Origin: Thiobacillus denitrificans
GTDB lineage: Bacteria; Pseudomonadota; Gammaproteobacteria; Burkholderiales; Thiobacillaceae
DNA length: 64,000 bases
Reading direction: 5' to 3'
NCBI GenBank assembly: GCA_020723405.1
Contig: DYIY01000007.1
Span: 62,001 to 126,000, forward strand
The notes below the pieces were generated by a model. That model saw only the letters and a program-made list of their open reading frames with translations. It did no database searches and was not told the origin of the DNA. Below are positions 8,074 through 16,481 of the stretch, in pieces (position 1 is the stretch's first letter; the number at the start of each line of letters is the position of its first letter). Position numbers and translations under genes: made by a program.

Positions 8074-8850
8074 ATGAGCCTTTTCTCCCGCCGCCGCGCC
8101 GCCGGCCAGACCGCCGTGGAGATCAGCGAACGCCAGGGCGTGCGCTACCTGCACCTGGGCGGACCGGCGGTGCAAAGTGCCATGCGCCTGAAGGACCCGG
8201 ACGCCCTGGAACTGGAATACGCCCGGGCCATGCTGGGTTTCCTGCTCTTCCATGACGCGCCCCGGGACATCTGCCTGATCGGACTGGGGGGCGGCTCCAT
8301 CGCCAAATACATCCACCGGCACCTCACCGCCAGCCGGCTGACTGCCCTGGAGATCAACCCGGAAGTGGTGGCGGCCGCCCGGGGATACTTCCACCTGCCG
8401 GCGGACGACGAGCGCCTGAGCGTGCTGACGGGAGACGGGGCCGCCTTCGTCCACGCCCATCCCGCCAGCCAGGACGTGCTGCTGGTGGACGGCTACGACG
8501 CCAAGCGCATCGTGGAGGACCTGGCCAGCCCCGAGTTCTACCGGGCCTGCAAGGCCATGTTGCGCCCCGGCGGCATGGCCGCCTTCAACCTGTGGGGGTC
8601 GGACAGTTACTTTCCCCGCTACCACGATCGGCTGGCCCGGGCCTTCGGCGAACATGTGCTGCAACTGCCCGCCGAGAAGAAGGGCAACATCATCGTCTTC
8701 GCATTCAACAAGCCCCTGCCCGACGCCGGCTTCGCCCCCCTGACCGCCCGGGCCGAGGCACTGGACGGCAGCCTGGGCCTGGGTTTCACCGGGTTCATCC
8801 AACGCATGCGCGACTGGAATCCTGCCTGCGGCGACGGCTTCATCCTCTGA
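8074..8850 (+). CDS. Spermidine synthase-like (SpeE-fold) transferase
   Basis: 258 residues, a SAM/decarboxylated-SAM-binding fold. ICLIGLGGGSIAKYI is the glycine-rich motif I, LTALEINPEVV gives the acidic residue after strand 2, and LLVDGYDA plus MLRPGGMAAFNLW are the following motifs. The N-terminal beta-hairpin domain of true SpeE is short here, so the substrate is uncertain. Similar stand-alone SpeE-like proteins are common in Betaproteobacteria, as far as I recall. Divergent from the CarH-like regulator, which makes it a candidate regulatory target. Confidence 0.75.
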   Translation: MSLFSRRRAAGQTAVEISERQGVRYLHLGGPAVQSAMRLKDPDALELEYARAMLGFLLFHDAPRDICLIGLGGGSIAKYIHRHLTASRLTALEINPEVVAAARGYFHLPADDERLSVLTGDGAAFVHAHPASQDVLLVDGYDAKRIVEDLASPEFYRACKAMLRPGGMAAFNLWGSDSYFPRYHDRLARAFGEHVLQLPAEKKGNIIVFAFNKPLPDAGFAPLTARAEALDGSLGLGFTGFIQRMRDWNPACGDGFIL

Positions 8851-8928
8851 GCCGGCCCCGCCCGTCTTTCCAAGGCCCGGGAAGGGTGGGAGAATTCTTC
8901 TCAGTTAACTGATTGATTCGAGGCGGCC

Positions 8929-9471
8929 ATGATCGACAAGGACGGTTACCGGCCGAACGTGGGCATCATCATCTGCAATGTCCGGAACGAGGTCTTCTGG
9001 GGCAAGCGGGTGCGCCAGAACTCCTGGCAGTTTCCGCAGGGCGGCATCAAGCACGGGGAAAGCCCCGAGCAGGCCATGTTCCGGGAACTGATGGAGGAAG
9101 TGGGCCTGGAGCGGAGCCACGTGCGCATCCTGGGCCGCACCCGGGACTGGCTGCGCTATGACGTGCCCAAGGATTGGGTGAAGCGGGAGTGGCGCGGCCA
9201 TTACCGGGGCCAGAAGCAAATCTGGTATCTGCTCCGCCTGGTGGGCCGGGACTGCGACGTGCGTCTGCGGGCATCGGACCATCCGGAATTCGACGCCTGG
9301 CGCTGGAACGAGTACTGGGCCCCCGCCGAGACGGTGGTGGAGTTCAAACGGGAGGTTTACCGCTCCGCCCTGACTGAGCTGGAACGCTTCCTGACGGGGG
9401 GAACCGAAGCCCACCGCCACTGCCACCCCTACATGTTGGCCATGCGCACCCAGGGCGCCGGCCGCCCCTGA
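8929..9471 (+). CDS. rppH: RNA pyrophosphohydrolase
   Basis: 180 residues, a single Nudix domain. It begins [17 protein letters not shown] as in RppH, and the Nudix box G-x5-E-x7-RELMEEVGL runs from GGIKHGES onward. The WQFPQGGI segment is also typical. RppH removes pyrophosphate from 5'-triphosphorylated mRNA and so triggers RNase E decay. The C-terminus is slightly longer than in E. coli (176 residues). The start at 8929 is supported by GAGGCGG just upstream. Confidence 0.95.
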   Translation: MIDKDGYRPNVGIIICNVRNEVFWGKRVRQNSWQFPQGGIKHGESPEQAMFRELMEEVGLERSHVRILGRTRDWLRYDVPKDWVKREWRGHYRGQKQIWYLLRLVGRDCDVRLRASDHPEFDAWRWNEYWAPAETVVEFKREVYRSALTELERFLTGGTEAHRHCHPYMLAMRTQGAGRP

Positions 9472-9494
9472 CCTGAACCGCAGCGAGAACCATC

Positions 9495-10088
9495 GTGACC
9501 CGAACCTTCAACGTCATCCCCACCGCCCCCTTGCAGAAGGGCGCCACCTTCCACAAACCCCGGCAGGCCCTGCCCGAGCAGGTGGGCCTGGAATCCCCGG
9601 CATCCCACGTGATGACCGATTTCAAGGTCGTCACCGCCTACACCATCTTCCCCCTGGAAACCATCGAAGCGGCCCGGGCCAAGATGATCCACCGGGGCGT
9701 GCGCATGCTGCTGGTGGTGGACGACCAGAACCACATTCTGGGCCTCATCACCTCCACCGACCTGACCAGCGAAAAGCCCATGCAGGTGGTCCAGACCCAG
9801 GGCATCCGCCACTCCGACGTCATGGTGAAGGACATCATGACACCCCGGGAAAAGCTGGAAGTCCTGTGCATGGATGACCTGCAGAAGGCCAACGTGGGGG
9901 ACATCGTGCACACCCTGAAGAGCCATGGCCGGCAACACGCTCTGGTGGTGGAGAAGGGCGGCGACCAAAGCCAGATCCTGCGGGGCATGTTCTCCGTCTC
10001 CCAGATCAGCCGCCAGTTGGGCACCACCGTGGAGACTGCCGGCGTGGCCCGCACCTTTGCCGAGTTGGGCAACGAACTGGGCAGATAG
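9495..10088 (+). CDS. CBS-domain pair protein
   Basis: 197 residues. The N-terminal 40 residues are unstructured-looking (TAPLQKGATFHKP), then come two CBS motifs: VVTAYTIFPLETIEAARAKM with LLVVDDQNHILGLITSTDL, and VMVKDIMTPREKLEVL with HALVVEK and IRGMFS-like ILRGMFSVSQI. CBS pairs bind adenosyl nucleotides and act as sensors. No enzymatic domain is attached. It follows rppH by 23 bases and precedes the next small gene by one base, suggesting an operon. Confidence 0.85.
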   Translation: MTRTFNVIPTAPLQKGATFHKPRQALPEQVGLESPASHVMTDFKVVTAYTIFPLETIEAARAKMIHRGVRMLLVVDDQNHILGLITSTDLTSEKPMQVVQTQGIRHSDVMVKDIMTPREKLEVLCMDDLQKANVGDIVHTLKSHGRQHALVVEKGGDQSQILRGMFSVSQISRQLGTTVETAGVARTFAELGNELGR

Positions 10089-10089
10089 G

Positions 10090-10455
10090 ATGCACCTGGC
10101 CCGCCGAGCCAACCTGCTGCCCGGCGACCCCGGCCAGTGGGAGTGCGGCGAGCCCCTCTGGAAACGGGCCCCCAAGCGCGATGACGAGGGCCGGCCCTAT
10201 GTGGACTTCATGCTGCTGGCCCCGGGCCTGAAACAAAAATCCGCCCACGAGATCGAATGCCTCGCCCGGGTGGTACAAGCGGTACTTACCCGGTACGAGG
10301 AGTGGGTGGTTTTCGCCGACTTCAACCTGAAACTCAACGTGTTGTGGGTCTCCTTGAGATACCAGCCCGGCGTCATGGCCCAGGTGGTTGCCTCCCTGCG
10401 GGCCCAGGCTCCGGAATTCAAGCTGGTGGCCCACCATCCGGAACAACGGGGATGA
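10090..10455 (+). CDS. Conserved hypothetical protein
   Basis: 121 residues, no signal peptide or membrane segment. ALLRYEEWVVFADFN-like text (VLTRYEEWVVFADFNLKLNVLW) is flanked by charged helices and predicts a small alpha/beta protein. I do not recognise a named family. It begins one base after the CBS gene stop and its TGA overlaps the ATG of the next gene, so it is in a tightly coupled operon rppH-CBS-this-repeat protein. Confidence 0.7.
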   Translation: MHLARRANLLPGDPGQWECGEPLWKRAPKRDDEGRPYVDFMLLAPGLKQKSAHEIECLARVVQAVLTRYEEWVVFADFNLKLNVLWVSLRYQPGVMAQVVASLRAQAPEFKLVAHHPEQRG

Positions 10456-11450
10456 CCATGAGGATGTCCAGTCGCAACCGCCTGCTGCCCCTGGGCACGG
10501 CCCTTTTTCTTGCCCTGTCCGGCGCCGTCCAGGCCCAGCAGGCCACCCTGCCGGTGGTCCCCTTCTGGCTGGTGCCCGTGCCGGTGGCCGGCCCCGGCAC
10601 CCCGGCGCCCTTCCCCACCCCCTTCTGGATGTGGCCCGGACCCTTCTGGCCTGCCCCCCTGCCGGGGATGCTGCCGTTCCAGCCACCGACCCAGCCCCCC
10701 GTTCAATCACCCGCCCAACCCGCACCCATGGCCTCCCCCCAGGCCACCCCGACAGCCCCGGCCCCTGCCCGCGAAGAGCCGGCCGAAACCCCCATCAAGA
10801 CAGCCCCTCCCTCTCCGGCACCTGCTCCAGCCAAGATGACCGCCCCCCTGCCCGCCACGGAGCCGGCGCCCCCCGTCAAGGCTGCCGAACCTGCCCCGGC
10901 CCCCGAGTCGGTTCTGATTCCTGTCCCGGCTCCTGTCCCGGCCCCTGTTCCGGCCCCTGTTCCGGCCCCTGTTCCGGCCCCTGTTCCGGCTCCCGTTCCG
11001 GCTCCCGTTCCGGCTCCCGTTCCGGCTCCCGTTCCGGCTCCCGTTTCGGCTCCCGTTTCGGCTCCCGTTCCGGCTCCCGTTCCGGCTCCCGTTCCGGCTC
11101 CTGTTCCGGCTCCGGATTCCGTGCCGACGCCTGCCCCCGCCAATGCGTCGGCTGCCGTGACCGAAACTGCGGCTCCCCCCCCTTCCCTGCCGGCTCCCGA
11201 GACCGTTCCCACACCGGAGCCAGCCACGGCCCACTCCTCCGCCGTCGTCACCACGCCGGCCCCCACCCCCGGCATCGCTGCCACCCCCCTGCCCGGGAAT
11301 GCCGCAAGCAGCGGACAAAGCGTGGACATGCCTCCGTCCCCCTCTCCCGCCAAGGCCAAACCCAAGGCCAAGACCCAGGCCAAGAAGAAACCCACCCTCA
11401 AGCCCCGCAAACTGTGCTGGAAGGATGGCCGACTGGACGTCTGCCCCTGA
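10452..11450 (+). CDS. Secreted Pro/Ala-repeat protein
   Basis: 332 residues. The N-terminus is a signal peptide (basic MRMSSRNR, hydrophobic LLPLGTALFLALSGAVQA, cleavage after about residue 30). The mature chain is almost entirely Pro, Ala and Val, with a central run of about 16 PVPA units (roughly residues 157-221). A short basic tail follows (AKAKPKAKTQAKKKPTLKPRK), then a Cys-containing end LCWKDGRLDVCP. Pro/Ala linkers span the periplasm or cell wall in TonB-like proteins, but no TonB domain is present. A role in the envelope is inferred. ATGA overlap with the preceding gene. Confidence 0.75.
   Translation: MTMRMSSRNRLLPLGTALFLALSGAVQAQQATLPVVPFWLVPVPVAGPGTPAPFPTPFWMWPGPFWPAPLPGMLPFQPPTQPPVQSPAQPAPMASPQATPTAPAPAREEPAETPIKTAPPSPAPAPAKMTAPLPATEPAPPVKAAEPAPAPESVLIPVPAPVPAPVPAPVPAPVPAPVPAPVPAPVPAPVPAPVPAPVSAPVSAPVPAPVPAPVPAPVPAPDSVPTPAPANASAAVTETAAPPPSLPAPETVPTPEPATAHSSAVVTTPAPTPGIAATPLPGNAASSGQSVDMPPSPSPAKAKPKAKTQAKKKPTLKPRKLCWKDGRLDVCP
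10914..11112 (+). repeat. 12-bp coding tandem repeat (PVPA)
   Basis: About 16 copies of a 12-base unit, alternating between forms such as cctgttccggcc and cccgttccggct, encode Pro-Val-Pro-Ala in frame. Two units carry Ser (PVSA). Runs of identical third-position choices show recent unit-level duplication, so copy number is expected to vary between strains. Confidence 0.9.
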
Positions 11451-11599
11451 ACGCTACCCGTCCGGGTTATCCCCAGGCAGGCCATTGCCCAGCAAAATGC
11501 TCGGGTAAGGCCCGGACTTGAAATTGGCATCTGCCGCCACCATGTGGATGTCAATTTCGCCCCCGGGCGGCTTTTTTCCCCTTATATCGAGGCCCCACC

Positions 11600-12688
11600 A
11601 TGCCGGTTACCGAACAGAACGTGCAATCCGCACTGAAAGAACTCATCGACCCCAACACCCAGAAGGACTTCATCGCCACCAAGTCCGCCAAGAACATCAA
11701 GGTGGACGGCGGCAAGGTGAGCCTGGACGTGGTCCTGCCCTACCCCGCCAGGATGGTGGCCAGCGAAATCCAGGCCATGATCGAAAACAAGATCAAGGCC
11801 GTTGACGGCGTGGAGAGCGTGGCCGCCAACGTCACCTGGAAAGTGGTCGCCCACAGCGTGCAGAAGGGCGTGAAACTGGTGCCCGGGGTGAAGAACATCA
11901 TCGCCGTGGCCTCCGGCAAGGGCGGGGTGGGCAAATCCACCACTGCGGTGAACCTGGCCCTGGCCCTGGCCGCCGAAGGCGCCCGGGTAGGCATGCTGGA
12001 CGCCGACATCTACGGCCCCTCCCAGCCCACCATGCTGGGCATCACCGGCCGCCCCGAATCCGCCGACGGCCAGAGCCTGGAGCCCATGCTGGGCCACGGC
12101 CTGCAGGCCATGTCCATCGGCTTCCTGATCGACGTGGAAACCCCCATGGTGTGGCGGGGCCCCATGGTCACCCAGGCCCTGGAACAACTGCTCAACCAAA
12201 CCACCTGGAAGGATCTGGACTACCTGGTGGTGGATCTGCCCCCGGGCACCGGCGACATTCAACTCACCCTGGCCCAACGGGTGCCGGTTACCGGCGCCGT
12301 GATCGTCACCACCCCCCAGGACATCGCCCTCATCGACGCCCGCAAGGGCCTGAAGATGTTCGAGAAGGTGGGCGTGCCCATCCTGGGCGTGGTGGAGAAC
12401 ATGAGCCTGCACATCTGCTCCAAGTGCGGCCATGAGGAGCGCATCTTCGGCGAAGGCGGCGGCGAGCGCATGTGCAAGGACTACGGCGTGGAATTCCTCG
12501 GCGGCCTGCCCCTGGACATCCACATCCGCGAGGATGCCGACACCGGCAAGCCCTCCGTGGTGGCCGACCCCAACAGCCGCATCGCCGAGATCTACCGGGC
12601 CATCGCCCGCCGGGTGGCGGTGAAGGTGGGCGACCTGGCGGTGGACCACTCCTCCAAATTCCCCAGCATCGTCATCCAGAACAGTTGA
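11600..12688 (+). CDS. apbC: Iron-sulfur cluster carrier Mrp/ApbC
   Basis: 362 residues. Residues 1-90 are a DUF59/MIP18-type domain; the P-loop GKGGVGKST is at about 104-112, followed by the switch DADIYGPSQPTMLG and VVDLPPGTGD. The CSKCG motif (ICSKCGHEE) supplies the cysteines that hold the bridging Fe-S cluster at the dimer interface. Mrp/ApbC proteins transfer Fe-S clusters to apoproteins in the cytosol. The length and domain order are typical. A strong terminator follows directly. Confidence 0.95.
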   Translation: MPVTEQNVQSALKELIDPNTQKDFIATKSAKNIKVDGGKVSLDVVLPYPARMVASEIQAMIENKIKAVDGVESVAANVTWKVVAHSVQKGVKLVPGVKNIIAVASGKGGVGKSTTAVNLALALAAEGARVGMLDADIYGPSQPTMLGITGRPESADGQSLEPMLGHGLQAMSIGFLIDVETPMVWRGPMVTQALEQLLNQTTWKDLDYLVVDLPPGTGDIQLTLAQRVPVTGAVIVTTPQDIALIDARKGLKMFEKVGVPILGVVENMSLHICSKCGHEERIFGEGGGERMCKDYGVEFLGGLPLDIHIREDADTGKPSVVADPNSRIAEIYRAIARRVAVKVGDLAVDHSSKFPSIVIQNS

Positions 12689-12706
12689 CCGGCCAGGAAA
12701 CCCGTT

Positions 12707-12739
12707 GCAAGAGGCGCCCCGGGGCGCCTCTTGCTTTTT
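12707..12739 (+). terminator. Rho-independent terminator after apbC
   Basis: Perfect 14-base inverted repeat (12707-12720 with 12721-12734) with a GC-rich stem, followed at once by TTTTT. It begins 18 bases after the apbC stop and would end that transcript. Confidence 0.9.
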
Positions 12740-12761
12740 ACCCCCCTACAAACTGGAAACG

Positions 12762-12842
12762 GCAGTTGGACGTGCCCCAGGGTGCGTTCGGGCGCGATTT
12801 TGGCAAATGAGCTGGCGCAATGCGATGAGAGCAGTGCTGTTG
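12762..12842 (+). repeat. Dispersed ~80-bp repeat, copy A
   Basis: This stretch aligns over about 80 bases to 61824-61901 with roughly four of five bases identical, including the shared core GTGCGTTCGGG. It sits just after the apbC terminator. It is followed by a small hairpin (GCCGC-loop-GCGGC at 12842-12855). No protein family is encoded in it that I recognise. Confidence 0.65.
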
Positions 12843-12884
12843 CCGCTTGAGCGGCTTTACGGCCCCTTCAAGCCCGACAGGCTC

Positions 12885-13268
12885 CTAGGGGCGGGGGGGC
12901 GGCCTGGCATCCAACAACACCGTGTCCCCATGGGCATAGGGCGGGCTACAGCAACACAGGATGACCAGGGGCCCGGCTCCGTCAGCCTGGGCGCAATGGG
13001 GTGTCCCAGGCGGAATGCAGAGGGTGTCGCCAGGCGCCACGGCAATCCAGCCATCGGCCAGCCAGACCCAGCCGCAGCCGGCAGTGACGTGGTACAGCTC
13101 CTCGCTGTTGCGATGCAGATGCAGCACGGTCTGGGCACCCGGCGGGAGGGTGGCTTCCGCCAGGCTCTGGGATCGGTTGCCGTGGACGGCGGGGTGCATG
13201 AGCTCCCGGATGGTGGACCCGTCCAGAGTAAGGTAGGGCTTGGCGTCAGCCTTGCGCGACAGGGTCAT
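12885..13268 (-). CDS. Cupin-domain protein
   Basis: 127 residues forming one cupin barrel. Motif 1 is seen as VLHLHRNSEELYHVTAG (two His and a Glu as metal ligands), and motif 2 as PGDTLCIPPGTPHCAQ with the third His. It belongs to the mannose-6-phosphate isomerase-like small cupins; the substrate is unknown. The ATG at 13268 is used because the upstream 14 codons are not cupin-like. Between this gene and 13481 I see only a possible 42-codon minus-strand ORF (13285-13413, starting MNFLRLLPSFQ) with no recognisable family. Confidence 0.8.
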   Translation of the reverse strand: MTLSRKADAKPYLTLDGSTIRELMHPAVHGNRSQSLAEATLPPGAQTVLHLHRNSEELYHVTAGCGWVWLADGWIAVAPGDTLCIPPGTPHCAQADGAGPLVILCCCSPPYAHGDTVLLDARPPPRP

Positions 13269-13480
13269 GGCCGGCGCTTCCGGTTCATCCTTGATGCCTC
13301 GGCCGAACACCCCCGGGGGCGTGGCGGAGCGGGTGTCTGGTGCCCAGGCGGGCGTGTAGCGGGGGCACCCGGCGGGCGATCTGGAAGGAAGGCAGAAGCC
13401 TGAGAAAGTTCATGACGTTACGCTGCCCATGGAGCGATCAACTGGGGTTTTCAGGATCCAGGATAAACCGGTGAAAACGC

Positions 13481-15541
13481 TCAACCAGCCATCATCTGCC
13501 GCAACGTGGCGATGGGCCGGGGCAGGGCGAACAGGTTGCCTTGGGCATAGTCCACCCCCAGGTCTTTCAGGGCCGCCAGGGTGGCTTCATCCTCCACGTA
13601 CTCCGCCACGGTGCGGATGCCCATGATGTGGGCCACCTTGGCAATGGCCTCCACCATGGCGGCGTCCACCGGGTCCCGCACCATGTCGCGCACGAAGGCC
13701 CCGTCGATCTTGATGTAGTCCACCGCCAGGTTTTGCAGGTAGGCGAAGGAGGACAGACCGCTGCCGAAATCGTCCAGGGCGAAGTGGCAGCCCAGCCCCT
13801 TCAAGTCCTGGATGAGTTGCAGCACCGTGTCCAGGTTGGACATGGCGGCGGTTTCGGTGATCTCGAAGCAAAGCCGCCCGGCCAGGTGGGCGTGGCGGCC
13901 CAGGATGTCGCGGATGAAGGATTGGAAGCGGGCGTCGGACAGGGAGGCGCCGGACAGGTTGATGCCGAGCACGGAGCCGTTGTCGGGCAGGGCCAGGAGA
14001 CCTTCCGTGCACTGGCCCAGGGCATGTTCGATGACCCAGCGGTCCAGTTGCGGCATGAGTTGGTAGCGTTCGGCCGCCGGGATGAAGGCCATGGGCAGCA
14101 CGGCTTCGTCACCCTCCGCAAGACGCAGAAGGAGTTCGTAATGGGTGGGTTGGTCCGGGTCGGCCAGGGCGACGATGGGTTGGTAGTAGAGGCTCAGCCG
14201 TCCTTCTTCCATGGCCAGATTGAGACGCCCCACCCATTCCATCTCCCCCCGCCGCCGGGCCACGTCCTCGTCGCCCCGCCGATAGACGCGGACTTTGTTG
14301 CGTCCGGCGTCCTTGGCGGCGTAACAGGCGGCGTCGGCGGCACTCATGAGCTGGGCGGGATCGGGCCAGAGGGGATCGATCTCCACCAGGCCGATGCTGG
14401 CGCCCACCTGGTAGATGCGCTCCTCCCAGCGGAAGCGGAATTCCTCGATGATGCGCCGCAGTTTCTCGGCCAGGGCCTCGCCGGTGGCCACGTCGCAGTG
14501 GCTCAACAACACGCCGAATTCGTCGCCCCCCAGGCGGGCCACCACGTCGCTGCCGCGCAAGGTCTGGCGCATGCGCACGGCCAATTGGCGGAGCAGTTCG
14601 TCGCCGGCCTGGTGGCCGCTGGTGTCGTTGACCACCTTGAACTGGTCCAGATCCAGGTAAACCAGACAATGGCGGATGCCCACTCCGCTCCCCACCTCAT
14701 CCCAGGCCTGGCGCAGGGATTCGTCGAATCCGTTGCGGTTGAGCAGTCCGGTGAGGCCGTCGTGGGTGGCCTGCCATGACAGCCGGGCCGTGGCGGCGCG
14801 GATCTTTTCCTGGAGGGTGTCGTAGGAGGCCTTCAACTCCGCCGCCATGTGGTTCACGCCTTTTTCCAGAACGGCGAATTCGCCGCCACTGTCCACCTGG
14901 ACCCGGACATTCAGGTCCCCTTCGCCGATCTGTTCCACCGCCTGGGTCAACCGGCGCAGGGGGCGGACGATATCCTGGCCCAGGCGCCAGGCCAGCAGGC
15001 CGGCCAGGGTCAGGCCCAGGCCGGTGATGAGCAGACCGGTGACCAGCATGGCCTGCTGGCGCTGGCGGGTGGCGTGGCGGGAGACTTCCAGCGCCACGTA
15101 GCCCAGGCTGATGTTGTCCGTCGGCAGGGCTGCATCGCCGATGTCGAGGAAGCGCTGCAGCACCGGGCTGATGACCAGGATGGCCGTGTCGTCCCGGGCC
15201 ACCACCATGGCTTGATGGACCCGCAAGTCCTGGAAACCCCGGCTTTCTCCCACGTTGAGCAGCGTCTTGCCGTCGGCATCGGCGATGGTCACCGCCTGGA
15301 TGTCCTCGGCCCGATAGAGGGGCCGGGCGATCTGGCCCAGGGTGTCCACGTCGCCGCTGAACAGGGCCAGTTCGCAGGATTTGGCCAATTGCCCAGCCAG
15401 GGCCAGGGCCCGCTCCTCCAGGCTGCGTTCCATCTCGTCGTAGCGGGCCTGGATGAAATACCAGGAGAGGCCCGCCGACACCAGGATCAGCGGGAGCAGG
15501 GCCAGGATCAGCACGCGCTGGCGGATGCCCCGGTCATTCAT
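13481..15541 (-). CDS. Membrane GGDEF-EAL protein with HAMP
   Basis: 686 residues. One N-terminal TM helix (about 10-30), a periplasmic sensor region to about 160, a second TM helix (about 163-182) and a HAMP linker follow. The GGDEF domain has the intact active site RLGGDEF (about residue 337) and an RxxD inhibitory site (RGSD five residues before it). In the EAL domain the signature reads YELLLRL, with EITETAA, DDFGSGLSS and YIKIDGAF conserved, so both synthesis and hydrolysis of c-di-GMP are plausible. Its start overlaps the stop of the solute-binding gene by eight bases, arguing that they form a sensory pair. Confidence 0.92.
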   Translation of the reverse strand: MNDRGIRQRVLILALLPLILVSAGLSWYFIQARYDEMERSLEERALALAGQLAKSCELALFSGDVDTLGQIARPLYRAEDIQAVTIADADGKTLLNVGESRGFQDLRVHQAMVVARDDTAILVISPVLQRFLDIGDAALPTDNISLGYVALEVSRHATRQRQQAMLVTGLLITGLGLTLAGLLAWRLGQDIVRPLRRLTQAVEQIGEGDLNVRVQVDSGGEFAVLEKGVNHMAAELKASYDTLQEKIRAATARLSWQATHDGLTGLLNRNGFDESLRQAWDEVGSGVGIRHCLVYLDLDQFKVVNDTSGHQAGDELLRQLAVRMRQTLRGSDVVARLGGDEFGVLLSHCDVATGEALAEKLRRIIEEFRFRWEERIYQVGASIGLVEIDPLWPDPAQLMSAADAACYAAKDAGRNKVRVYRRGDEDVARRRGEMEWVGRLNLAMEEGRLSLYYQPIVALADPDQPTHYELLLRLAEGDEAVLPMAFIPAAERYQLMPQLDRWVIEHALGQCTEGLLALPDNGSVLGINLSGASLSDARFQSFIRDILGRHAHLAGRLCFEITETAAMSNLDTVLQLIQDLKGLGCHFALDDFGSGLSSFAYLQNLAVDYIKIDGAFVRDMVRDPVDAAMVEAIAKVAHIMGIRTVAEYVEDEATLAALKDLGVDYAQGNLFALPRPIATLRQMMAG

Positions 15542-16460
15542 CGCGGGCTCCCAGTTTGCGGCGGATGTCCGCCTCGTCGGGCATGGCCAGGCCCATGGAG
15601 CGGCCCACCCGGGCGTTGAAGGCGAGGGAAAACTCACCGGCAGACTGGGCCGGTGGCAGTTCGCCCTCGTCGTGCAGCCAACGCACGGCCATCTGGGCCC
15701 CCTGGCGCCCGATCTGGGCGGGGGAGGAATACACCGAAGCGATGGCCCCCGCCTTGCTCAGTCCCTGGGAGAAGCCCATGACCGGGACCCGGTAGCGGTA
15801 GGTGGTGAGCAGCACGTTCTGGGCATTGCCGGAATTGATGGCCAGGCTGTCCGGAACCAGCAACAAGGCATCCACCGTCGGCAACAGCCGGCGCAGGGCC
15901 GGGGCCAGGCCATCGGCGCTGTCGATGGTCTCGACCACGAGTTCCTGCTTGCGCCGGAGCGCTTCCTGGAGCAATTGCCGGACCTGGGACTGGTTTTCAT
16001 CCGACACCACCAAGCCGATGCGGCGCAGGTTGGGGAAGGCCATATCCAGCAGACCCAGGGTGCGCGCGGCTGGCTGGTCGATGTAGACGTGGGAAACGCG
16101 ATTGCGCGGCAGGCTGGCCGGCCAGGGCAGTTGCTCCGCCGCCGCCCGGGGCAGCAGCAGGGTGAGCACAGGCGCCCGGCCCCCATGCTGCTCGGCCAGC
16201 ATGCGGGCCGTCTTCAGTCCGACGGGCACCAGCAGATCCCCCCCCCGGCTCAGGACCTGCAACTGGGCAGCATTCAGCTCGGCCGGGTTCCACACCCGCA
16301 GGGGCCGGCGGCCACCCAAGCCCGCGCGAAAGGCTTCGGCAGCTTCCTGGTAGGCGGGCCCGGGGTCCCCCAGCAGGATGTGCACCATTCCCTCGGCGTG
16401 GGCCGGCATGGCCAGCAGCCAGGCCAGCCCAAGGACGAACAGGCGGATCATCCTGGCCAT
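15534..16460 (-). CDS. ABC-type solute-binding protein (PF04392-like)
   Basis: 308 residues from the ATG at 16460 (GTG at 16469 or 16478 are possible). Signal peptide: MIRLFVLGLAWLLAMPAHAEG. The two-lobed binding fold is visible as strands LLVPVGLKTARML, LRRIGLVVSDENQSQV, ALLLVPDSLAIN and VPVMGFSQGLSKAGAIAS. This is the ABC_sub_bind type. No permease or ATPase gene is nearby; it is sandwiched between a TonB receptor and a GGDEF-EAL enzyme. That suggests a sensor role in which ligand occupancy is passed to the membrane cyclase, which is inference. Confidence 0.82.
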   Translation of the reverse strand: MARMIRLFVLGLAWLLAMPAHAEGMVHILLGDPGPAYQEAAEAFRAGLGGRRPLRVWNPAELNAAQLQVLSRGGDLLVPVGLKTARMLAEQHGGRAPVLTLLLPRAAAEQLPWPASLPRNRVSHVYIDQPAARTLGLLDMAFPNLRRIGLVVSDENQSQVRQLLQEALRRKQELVVETIDSADGLAPALRRLLPTVDALLLVPDSLAINSGNAQNVLLTTYRYRVPVMGFSQGLSKAGAIASVYSSPAQIGRQGAQMAVRWLHDEGELPPAQSAGEFSLAFNARVGRSMGLAMPDEADIRRKLGARDE

Positions 16461-16481
16461 GGGGGGCACGGGGAACACCCT

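Noticed and set aside
10914-11112. CRISPR-like regular repeats
   Set aside because: The units are contiguous 12-mers without spacers and are in frame in a protein gene.
10703-11554. Antisense GAGTG-rich open frame across the PVPA repeats
   Set aside because: It is the mirror image of the 12-base repeats (no stop can arise in such a unit), with no start context.
11555-11582. Possible terminator with a T6 run before apbC
   Set aside because: The stem (GCCC-CC-GGGC) has a two-base loop and no room for a stable fold.
13285-13413. 42-codon ORF between the cupin and the GGDEF-EAL gene (minus strand)
   Set aside because: Starts with a plausible MNFLRLLPSFQ but has no homology-like core; mostly Arg/His/Pro; may be chance.
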